This document shows, piece by piece, positions 8,194-14,861 of a stretch of DNA of 22,097 bases. A program made the translations under genes and the position numbers. The DNA is taken from contig NZ_DKLM01000057.1 of NCBI RefSeq assembly GCF_002455975.1, positions 1 to 22,097 of the forward strand, read 5' to 3'. This stretch comes from Clostridium sp. UBA6640 (GTDB lineage Bacteria; Bacillota; Clostridia; Clostridiales; Clostridiaceae). Every line of letters begins with the position of its first letter. Within the stretch, counting starts at the first letter, position 1. Under the pieces are notes generated by a model. It did not search any database, had not been told where the DNA came from, and was given only the letters and a program-made list of their open reading frames with translations.

Positions 8194-8373
8194 ATAGTAA
8201 CTAACAATTGACAAATTATTAGTTAATTAGGCAATTTATTGAAATGGAGAAATGTTTCATTAAGTATATTATTATGACAAAATATTTATAAAATCTTAAT
8301 TCATCTTACATTGAGTTTAATTTAAAGATAGCATTAAGTTTTTAGAATTTTAAAGCGAAAGAGGGCGAAAACA

Positions 8374-9006
8374 ATAGAATTTTCACCAAGACAAGAAGAA
8401 ATAATAAAATTAGTAAAAGAAAATGAACCAATTACCAGTGAAGCGATAGCAGGAAAATTAGGATTAACTCGTTCAGCGTTGAGACCAGACTTATCTATTC
8501 TTACTATGATTGGTATATTAGAAGCAAGACCTAAAGTTGGATATATATACTCAAAAAAGACCTCACAAGGCTTTAGTAGTGACTATATAAGAAGTATTAA
8601 GGTAAAAGATGTCATGTCAAAACCAGTAGTTGTAACAGAGGACACTACAACTTATAATGCTATTTTAGATTTATTCTTAAATGATGTAGGCACATTGTTT
8701 GTAGTAAATGATGGAAATTTAGTTGGTGCAGCATCTAGAAAGGATTTCATAAAAACAGCAATGGGAACAGCGGATATACATAAGGTACCTGTTGGTATTA
8801 TTATGACTAGAATGCCAAATATAATTATAGTTGAAGAAGAAGATACAGCATACCAAGCTGCTAAAAAAATTATAGAACATGAAGTTGATTGCTTACCGGT
8901 TGTGAGAAAAGAATTTATGAATGGAAAAGAAATTCATAAAATTGTTGGGAAAATTTCAAAAACAAATATAACTATGCTTTTCGTAAAAATGGGTGAAGGT
9001 AGGTAG
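8374..9006 (+). CDS. ccpN: CcpN-like transcriptional repressor (HTH plus two CBS domains), apparent AUA start
   Basis: A 210-residue protein of the CcpN/YqzB family. In Bacillus CcpN represses gluconeogenic genes under glycolytic conditions and senses nucleotides through its CBS pair. The N-terminus (RQEEIIKLVKENEPITSEAI, then AGKLGLTRSALRPDL) is a winged-helix HTH. CBS 1 spans about 76-130 (VKDVMSKPVVV) and CBS 2 about 142-202. The frame is open from just after an in-frame TAA at 8335, but has no ATG, GTG or TTG before the TTG at 8479, which would delete most of the HTH. AUA at 8374 lies 9 nt after GAGG (8361-8364), where homologues start, so it is taken as the start. A sequencing error or a decayed start is the alternative. 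ppdK follows with no terminator between, a likely target. Confidence 0.75.
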   Translation: MEFSPRQEEIIKLVKENEPITSEAIAGKLGLTRSALRPDLSILTMIGILEARPKVGYIYSKKTSQGFSSDYIRSIKVKDVMSKPVVVTEDTTTYNAILDLFLNDVGTLFVVNDGNLVGAASRKDFIKTAMGTADIHKVPVGIIMTRMPNIIIVEEEDTAYQAAKKIIEHEVDCLPVVRKEFMNGKEIHKIVGKISKTNITMLFVKMGEGR

Positions 9007-9079
9007 AGGAAGTTATTTGTAATATAATTAATTTTCCACCTATTTAGCTATATATATTTTGTTTTAAGGGGTTGTTAAG

Positions 9080-11716
9080 ATGGAAACTAAAAAATATGTA
9101 TACCTTTTTAAAGAAGGTAATGCAGCAATGAAAAATCTTCTTGGAGGAAAGGGTGCTAATCTTGCAGAGATGACTAGTATAGGCATTCCAGTACCTCAAG
9201 GATTCACTGTTACAACAGAAGCTTGTAATAAGTATTATGAAGATAATGAAGTAATCTCAGAAGAAGTTGTTGAACAAATACATAGCAAAATGGGAGAGCT
9301 AGAAAAACTTACAGGAAAACAATTTGGTAGTTTAGAAAATCCGCTATTAGTATCTGTTAGATCTGGTGCAAGAGCTTCAATGCCAGGCATGATGGATACA
9401 ATATTAAACTTAGGTTTAAATGATGAAACAGTTGAAATTCTAGCTAAAAAAACTCAAAATCCTAGATTTGCTTATGATTCATATAGAAGATTCATTCAAA
9501 TGTTTGCAGATGTTGTTATGGAAATTGAAAAGAAACATTTTGAAGATATTATGGATGAAATTAAAGCAGCAAAAGGTGTTAAACTTGACACTGAGTTAGA
9601 TGCAGACGATTTAAAAGAATTAGTTAAAAGATTTAAAGAATTCTATAAAAAGAAAAAAGGAGAAGATTTTCCTTCTGACCCAAAAGTTCAACTAATAGAA
9701 TCCATTACTGCAGTATTTAGATCTTGGAATAACCCAAGAGCTATAGTTTACAGAAGACTTAATGACATTCCATCAAACTGGGGCACAGCTGTTAACGTAC
9801 AAGAAATGGTGTTTGGAAATAAAGGTGAAACATCAGGAACGGGAGTTGGATTTACTAGAAATCCTGCAACAGGAGAAAAGGAAATATTTGCTGAGTATTT
9901 AATGAATGCTCAAGGAGAAGATGTTGTTGCTGGTATTAGAACTCCTCATCCTATATCAAAATTGCATGAAGACATGCCAGAAATATATGACCAATTTATA
10001 GAAATTGCAGATAAGTTAGAAGCACATTATAGAGACATGCAAGATATGGAGTTTACTATAGAAGAAGGAAAACTTTATTTCTTACAAACAAGAAACGGTA
10101 AGAGAACAGCTCAAGCGGCTTTAAAAATAGCTGTTGATTTAGAAAAAGAAGGAATGCTTACTAAAGAGGAAGCTGTTCTAAAGGTTGAGCCAAAACAACT
10201 TGACACACTATTACACCCAAACTTTGATAGTGTAGAACTTAAAAACGCTAATGTTATAGCTAAAGGATTACCAGCATCTCCAGGAGCTGCTTGTGGTAAA
10301 GTTTATTTTACTGCTGAAGATGCAAAAGAAGCTCATGAAAGTAAAGGAGAGAAGGTTGTACTTGTAAGACTTGAAACTTCACCAGAGGACATAGAAGGCA
10401 TGATTGCTGCTGAAGGTATCTTAACAGTAAGAGGAGGAATGACTTCTCATGCTGCAGTTGTTGCTAGAGGCATGGGAACTTGCTGTGTTGCTGGATGTGG
10501 AGAATTAAAGGTTAATGAAGAAGCAAAAACTTTTGAGGCTTCAGGAGTTATTTATCATGAAGGTGATTACATTTCAATAGATGGTAGCACTGGTAATGTT
10601 TATGCTGGGTCAATAAAAACTGTTGAGCCAGAAATTAGTGGATATTTTGGAATACTAATGGGATGGGCTGACGAATTTAGAGCATTAAAAGTTAGAACAA
10701 ATGCAGATACACCAAGAGATACAGCTCAAGCTATTAAGTTTGGAGCAGAAGGTGTAGGATTATGTAGAACTGAGCATATGTTCTTTGATGCTGACAGAAT
10801 AATGGCAGTTAGAGAGATGATAGTTGCAAAAAATGAAGAACAAAGAAGAAAAGCTTTAGCTAAAATATTACCAATGCAAAGACAAGATTTTATTGGAATT
10901 TATGAAGAATTAGAAGGTAGACCAGCTACTATAAGATTCTTAGATCCACCTCTACATGAGTTTTTGCCATCAGATCGTGAGGATATAGAAGAATTAGCAA
11001 AAGACTTAGGAATAACTTATGAAGAGTTAAAAAGCACAATTGATTCATTACATGAGTTTAATCCAATGATGGGACATAGAGGATGTAGACTTGCTGTATC
11101 TTACCCAGAGATTGCGGAGATGCAAACTAGAGCTGTAATAGAAGCAGCTATAGATGTTAAAAAGAGAAAAGGTTATGATATAGTACCAGAGATAATGATT
11201 CCACTTATTGGGGAAGTTCAAGAATTAAAATATATTAAAGACGTAGTTGTTAAAATAGCAGATGAAATCATAAAGGAAAATGGAATAGAGCTTAAGTACT
11301 TAGTGGGTACAATGATAGAAATTCCAAGAGCTGCACTTACAGCGGATGAAATTGCAAAAGAAGCTGAATTCTTCTCATTTGGAACAAATGATTTAACTCA
11401 AATGACATTTGGATTCTCAAGAGATGATGCTGGAAACTTCTTAAAACATTATTACGATAAGAAAATATATGAATTTGATCCATTCCAAAAGCTAGATCAA
11501 ACTGGTGTAGGTAAGCTTGTTAAAATGGCTGCTGAACTTGGAAGAAAAACAAGAAATGATTTAAAAGTTGGTATATGTGGAGAACATGGTGGAGATCCAT
11601 CTTCAGTAGAATTCTGCCATGGTGTGGGATTAAACTATGTATCTTGTTCACCATTTAGAGTACCAGTAGCAAGACTTGCAGCAGCTCAAGCGCAAATTAA
11701 AAATCCAAGAAAATAA
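9080..11716 (+). CDS. ppdK: Pyruvate, phosphate dikinase
   Basis: An 878-residue enzyme that interconverts pyruvate, ATP and phosphate with PEP, AMP and pyrophosphate. In clostridia it links pyruvate to PEP in either direction. Full length and close to the Clostridium symbiosum enzyme: nucleotide-binding domain at about 1-340 (GGKGANLAEM, VSVRSGARASMPGMMDTILN), phosphohistidine domain with GGMTSHAAVVARGMG and catalytic His457, and a TIM-barrel PEP/pyruvate domain with Cys833 in GICGEHGG. These correspond to His455 and Cys831 of the C. symbiosum enzyme. AAGGGG (9066-9071) precedes ATG 9080. It sits 73 nt behind the CcpN-like repressor, with no clear promoter or terminator between, so co-transcription is likely. 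The PPDK regulatory protein gene seen beside ccpN in Bacillus is not in this window. Confidence 0.98.
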   Translation: METKKYVYLFKEGNAAMKNLLGGKGANLAEMTSIGIPVPQGFTVTTEACNKYYEDNEVISEEVVEQIHSKMGELEKLTGKQFGSLENPLLVSVRSGARASMPGMMDTILNLGLNDETVEILAKKTQNPRFAYDSYRRFIQMFADVVMEIEKKHFEDIMDEIKAAKGVKLDTELDADDLKELVKRFKEFYKKKKGEDFPSDPKVQLIESITAVFRSWNNPRAIVYRRLNDIPSNWGTAVNVQEMVFGNKGETSGTGVGFTRNPATGEKEIFAEYLMNAQGEDVVAGIRTPHPISKLHEDMPEIYDQFIEIADKLEAHYRDMQDMEFTIEEGKLYFLQTRNGKRTAQAALKIAVDLEKEGMLTKEEAVLKVEPKQLDTLLHPNFDSVELKNANVIAKGLPASPGAACGKVYFTAEDAKEAHESKGEKVVLVRLETSPEDIEGMIAAEGILTVRGGMTSHAAVVARGMGTCCVAGCGELKVNEEAKTFEASGVIYHEGDYISIDGSTGNVYAGSIKTVEPEISGYFGILMGWADEFRALKVRTNADTPRDTAQAIKFGAEGVGLCRTEHMFFDADRIMAVREMIVAKNEEQRRKALAKILPMQRQDFIGIYEELEGRPATIRFLDPPLHEFLPSDREDIEELAKDLGITYEELKSTIDSLHEFNPMMGHRGCRLAVSYPEIAEMQTRAVIEAAIDVKKRKGYDIVPEIMIPLIGEVQELKYIKDVVVKIADEIIKENGIELKYLVGTMIEIPRAALTADEIAKEAEFFSFGTNDLTQMTFGFSRDDAGNFLKHYYDKKIYEFDPFQKLDQTGVGKLVKMAAELGRKTRNDLKVGICGEHGGDPSSVEFCHGVGLNYVSCSPFRVPVARLAAAQAQIKNPRK

Positions 11717-11720
11717 TATT

Positions 11721-11746
11721 AAAAGCGTGGTTTTTACCACGCTTTT
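11721..11746 (+). terminator. Intrinsic terminator of ppdK
   Basis: Stem of 10 bp, AAAAGCGTGG (11721-11730) with CCACGCTTTT (11737-11746), loop TTTTTA, ending in a short T-run. Because of the A-run on its 5' side it may also work from the opposite direction, against the minus-strand gene that converges on it. Confidence 0.9.
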
Positions 11747-11751
11747 TAAAC

Positions 11752-11780
11752 TTAAATTGTGAACTGTTAATTGTGAATTC
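11752..11780. repeat. Two near-identical copies of a TTAATTGTGAA-type motif
   Basis: TTAAATTGTGAACTG (11752-11766) is directly followed by TTAATTGTGAATTC (11767-11780). Similar short tandem units are, as I recall, scattered between genes in clostridial genomes; that is not checked here. It sits between the converging ppdK and CotS-like genes. Confidence 0.5.
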
Positions 11781-11973
11781 AATATCTTTAGCTATGATAC
11801 CGATTGCTTTCATATATATTAATTTTAGAGCTGATATAGATATATATATGTATATCATACGAAATTTGCAAGTATTTTAATTTATTCTATTAAAAAGGTG
11901 AAGATATTTTATTTAATTGATTGTTAATAATTTGGGAAAGGGAATTGATTATTCATTTCCAACTTTCTGTTAA

Positions 11974-13044
11974 TTAAAGTTTTGTGTTAAATTTTTCTTC
12001 AATATAACATTTAAAACCTAGTGAAAAATTTAATTGGTCTTCCATATATACATTGGATTTCTTCAGCATAGATACGAAAGCTCTTCTATTACATTTTGAA
12101 ATGTTAGCATAGTAATCTCTAGATATTTTCCAATATTTTTGTGGAAAGCTTAAATAAGCCAAAATATATTTATAATCTTCAAGATTTAAAGGGTTATGTT
12201 TTTCGTAAGTATTTAAGAATTTTATGGTTAAATCTACACTCCATCTATTTTTTTCTTTTCTTAAAAGTCTTCTTAGACAATATGAGATGTCTAGAGCACA
12301 GTGATCAATTTTACATTTATCAAAATCTATAAGCCACAAATTATCATCTTCATCAACTATGAGGTTTTTACTAACATAATCGTTATGGCAAAGTGAAATT
12401 GTTAAGTCATCTTCTTTAATTGTAAGTGCTACACTATTAGAGAGCTTAGCAAGTTTTATGTTAGTATCGAAGTTTTTAAGGTAAATCTTAGAGTAGTTAT
12501 CATGATATTTATATGCTAAGTTAGAATACATAAGCAAATTATTAAAGTGTTTATTTATAGAATTATAAAGGCTGCTACATCCAATCTTATTCTTACTACC
12601 TAATATAGGTTCAAAATTTTTGTTAATATCATGAGATTTACCAAGATTTGAAGAAGCTAATAATATTTCATAAACTGAGTCAAAGTCGCATTTGTCCCCA
12701 TTTACCCAAGGAGTTAATATAAATAACATATTTTCATAAACAACATATCTGCCATGGTTTGTAGTTGATAATATTCTAGGAACATTTATGTTATGACGAT
12801 ACAACCATTCTATAGCTGAATAAACAAAAAGGAGTTCTTCAACAGGATAGTAAACTTTTTTTAGGCAGTATTTATCTTCACCATCTGCTACCATATAAAC
12901 AGCTCTTTGTTTGTCAGTATTCTTTAACTTTACCTGTTCCACTATAGCGTTATTTAAATTATAATGAGGCAGAACATGTTTCTTTACATTTTCTTCAGAT
13001 AATAATTCTATATTATTTTTATAAATTGTTGCAGTAGTCATCAT
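11974..13044 (-). CDS. CotS-family spore coat protein, kinase-like fold
   Basis: A 356-residue protein of the CotS/YtaA group, which has an aminoglycoside phosphotransferase-like fold and is found in the spore coat of Bacilli and Clostridia. It keeps kinase-type residues: CHNDYVSKNLI gives His220, Asp222 and Asn227 of the catalytic loop, and LIDFDKC gives Asp240 and Asp242 in the metal-binding position. The N-lobe includes YCLKKV (59-64), where Lys62 or Lys63 may be the ATP-binding lysine. Whether it phosphorylates anything is unknown. On the minus strand AAAGGAG (13057-13051) lies 6 nt before the ATG at 13044; a second ATG follows directly. The gene is alone, converging on ppdK and divergent from dgt. 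No clear sigma-K or sigma-E promoter was recognised. Confidence 0.82.
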   Translation of the reverse strand: MMTTATIYKNNIELLSEENVKKHVLPHYNLNNAIVEQVKLKNTDKQRAVYMVADGEDKYCLKKVYYPVEELLFVYSAIEWLYRHNINVPRILSTTNHGRYVVYENMLFILTPWVNGDKCDFDSVYEILLASSNLGKSHDINKNFEPILGSKNKIGCSSLYNSINKHFNNLLMYSNLAYKYHDNYSKIYLKNFDTNIKLAKLSNSVALTIKEDDLTISLCHNDYVSKNLIVDEDDNLWLIDFDKCKIDHCALDISYCLRRLLRKEKNRWSVDLTIKFLNTYEKHNPLNLEDYKYILAYLSFPQKYWKISRDYYANISKCNRRAFVSMLKKSNVYMEDQLNFSLGFKCYIEEKFNTKL

Positions 13045-13194
13045 AACACTCTCCTTTAAACATTACATTATAAGGATATTAAAGAAAAAACATTAATATA
13101 CATCAATATTAAAAATACTTATAAGAAAAGTTTAAATACATAAATAAAGGGTTTTGCATTTAAAGAGGCGAATATTCTATAGAAACTTACAGTT

Positions 13195-13223
13195 TTAAAA
13201 TTCGTTTAATTTACTGATATAAT
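13195..13223 (+). promoter_or_regulatory. Probable promoter for dgt
   Basis: TTAAAA (13195-13200), 17-nt spacer, TATAAT (13218-13223) preceded by TGA as extended -10. It would start an RNA near 13230, about 400 nt before dgt. Confidence 0.6.
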
Positions 13224-13280
13224 ATAAAAGTTATGTTTTAAAGTCTAAAATTATATAAAGTTTTCATGACAGTTTCTAAA

Positions 13281-13329
13281 TTAAGTTTCTAAATATGAGT
13301 ATTAAAAGTAGTCAAATTTAGAAACTTAA
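13281..13329. repeat. Perfect 14-bp inverted repeat within an AGTTTCTAAAT repeat cluster
   Basis: TTAAGTTTCTAAAT (13281-13294) and ATTTAGAAACTTAA (13316-13329) are exact inverse complements separated by 21 nt. AGTTTCTAAAT also occurs directly repeated at 13271-13281 and 13284-13294, and AGAAACTT at 13181-13188. The arrangement suits a binding-site cluster or an RNA stem. Confidence 0.75.
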
Positions 13330-13403
13330 AAAGATTATAAGTTAAAATGAATAAATAAATTTTCACCTTTTGAATATTATTGGTATTTAAAGGAGAATAT
13401 ATA

Positions 13404-13412
13404 ATGCATTAG
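13404..13412 (+). other. Two-codon mini-ORF (Met-His-stop) with strong ribosome binding site
   Basis: AAAGGAG (13388-13394) is followed after 9 nt by ATG CAT TAG. The same frame continues after the stop with ATG 13419 and twelve hydrophobic-leaning codons to TAA at 13457. It may be a regulatory minimal ORF in the dgt leader or the remains of a small gene. Confidence 0.4.
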
Positions 13413-13635
13413 AATTTAATGTATAGCTCAATAAAACTGTTTACTTTTATAGCTTAATTTATAATTTTAGTTAATAAACAATCTGAAATAAAAAACTGAT
13501 TGTCATTTATTGATAATTAATTATTAAATTTGTAAAAGGAAAAGTTTCACTGATTAAGAAGGTTGAGCTGCCAGCTTAATAGATGCAATTAGAAAATTAG
13601 ATAGCTGTATATTAAATTGCTAGGAGGAGTGATGG

Positions 13636-14667
13636 ATGAACATAAGAGAAAGAATAGAAAAAAATGAAAAGCTTATTTTAAATCCTTATGCAGCATTATC
13701 AATTAACTCTAAAGGAAGAGTGATTAAGGAAAAGAAAGACGAAATGCGAACCGATTATATGGTGGATAGAGACAGAATAATACATTGTAAATCTTTTAGA
13801 AGATTAAAATTAAAAACTCAAGTGTATATTAAAACTTGGAATGATCACTATAGGACTAGGCTTACTCATACTTTAGAAGTTAATCAAATTGCTAGAACTA
13901 TAGGAAGAGGGATAGGACTTAATGAAGATTTGATAGAAGCTATTGCACTAGGCCATGATATAGGTCATGTTGCTTTTGCACATAATGGTGAGGAAGTTCT
14001 AAATGAATTATTACCTCAAGGATTTAAACATAATGAAAATAGTGTTAGGGTTTTAACAAAGATTGAAAAGTTAGGAAAAGGGCTAAATTTAACTTATGAG
14101 GTTATAGATGGAATAGTGAATCATAGTGGGTTTTCTTCCCAGTCAAAAGGGGCTTGTACTTTGGAAGGACAAGTAGTAAAATATAGTGACAAAATTGCTT
14201 ATGTGAATCATGATATAGATGATTCTATAAGGGCAGGAATTCTCCGTGAAAATGACTTGCCAAAAGAAGTTATAGAAGTTTTAGGTAAAAATCATAGTAA
14301 TAGAATTGAAACTTTGGTCAATGACTGTATTTATAATACTTTGGAAAACATTAAAAATAACAAGATTCAAGTTGCATTGTCAAATAAAGTACAAGAATCT
14401 TTAAGTGAACTTAGGAGTTTTATGTTTAAAAATATATATAAAGGAAATATTTTAAAAGAAGAAAGAGAAAAAGCAAAATTTATTTTAAAGCATGTATACT
14501 CATATTTTTACAAACATCCAGAAAAACTACCATATTTTTATAAGACCATTGCAGATGATGAAGGGCTTGAACAGGGTGTTGCAGATTACATTTCAGGCAT
14601 GAGCGATGAGTATTGCTTACAGATTTTTAATGATTTATATGTGCCCAAACAAAGCATTTATATATAA
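13636..14667 (+). CDS. dgt: dGTPase-like HD-domain deoxynucleotide triphosphohydrolase
   Basis: A 343-residue protein of the deoxyguanosinetriphosphate triphosphohydrolase-like family, which cleaves dNTPs to nucleoside and triphosphate and affects dNTP pools. It carries the HD metal site: His78 (RLTHTLEV), His107-Asp108 (GHDIGH), with His111 and His116 nearby, and Asp185 in YSDKIAYVNHDIDD. The arginine-rich N-terminal block (DRDRIIHCKSFRRLKLKTQV) is typical. Length fits the short Gram-positive form. AGGAGG (13622-13627), 8 nt upstream, fixes ATG 13636. It lies upstream of dnaG, a usual clostridial neighbour, which places dNTP control next to priming of replication. The exact dNTP preference cannot be read from sequence. 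Confidence 0.92.
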   Translation: MNIRERIEKNEKLILNPYAALSINSKGRVIKEKKDEMRTDYMVDRDRIIHCKSFRRLKLKTQVYIKTWNDHYRTRLTHTLEVNQIARTIGRGIGLNEDLIEAIALGHDIGHVAFAHNGEEVLNELLPQGFKHNENSVRVLTKIEKLGKGLNLTYEVIDGIVNHSGFSSQSKGACTLEGQVVKYSDKIAYVNHDIDDSIRAGILRENDLPKEVIEVLGKNHSNRIETLVNDCIYNTLENIKNNKIQVALSNKVQESLSELRSFMFKNIYKGNILKEEREKAKFILKHVYSYFYKHPEKLPYFYKTIADDEGLEQGVADYISGMSDEYCLQIFNDLYVPKQSIYI

Positions 14668-14806
14668 TTTATAATTTTATTAATACATTATAAAACTACA
14701 AAAATTTGCATTTTTGAAGGAAAAATCTAATTTACAAAGAATATATAAAAAGTAAAAAAGTTTATTTATAAAAATTTATTAAGAAAAAAGAAGGATTTTG
14801 TACTTT

Positions 14807-14815
14807 TTTGTCGAA
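14807..14815 (+). promoter_or_regulatory. Spo0A-box match upstream of dnaG
   Basis: TTTGTCGAA is an exact match to the Spo0A box (TTTGTCRAA), 47 nt before the dnaG start. It lies within an inverted repeat TTTTGTC/GACAAAA (14806-14812 and 14818-14824, loop GAAAT), so it could also form a hairpin near the ribosome binding site. Confidence 0.45.
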
Positions 14816-14861
14816 ATGACAAAAGTGCAGAGTTCAGAATTAAAAGGTGGGATATAATTTA

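Larger units (their letters stand above)
13045..13635. other. Long intergenic region and probable dgt leader with inverted repeats
   Basis: 590 nt without a gene. It contains a good promoter (13195-13223), four copies of an AGTTTCT/AGAAACT element, a 14-bp perfect inverted repeat (13281-13294 with 13316-13329), a mini-ORF with a strong ribosome binding site (13404-13412), a weak hairpin ACAATC/GATTGT (13478-13483 and 13498-13503), a hairpin TTGAGC/GCTTAA (13563-13579) and GCAATT/AATTGC (13585-13590 and 13615-13620) just before the dgt ribosome binding site. If transcription starts near 13230, all but one AGAAACT copy (13181) lie in a leader RNA of about 400 nt. Confidence 0.55.

Noticed and set aside
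11849..11859. Minus-strand match to a remembered CcpN operator pattern (TATGATATACA)
   Set aside because: It lies between converging genes with no promoter near, in very AT-rich DNA, so chance is likely; the consensus was not checked.
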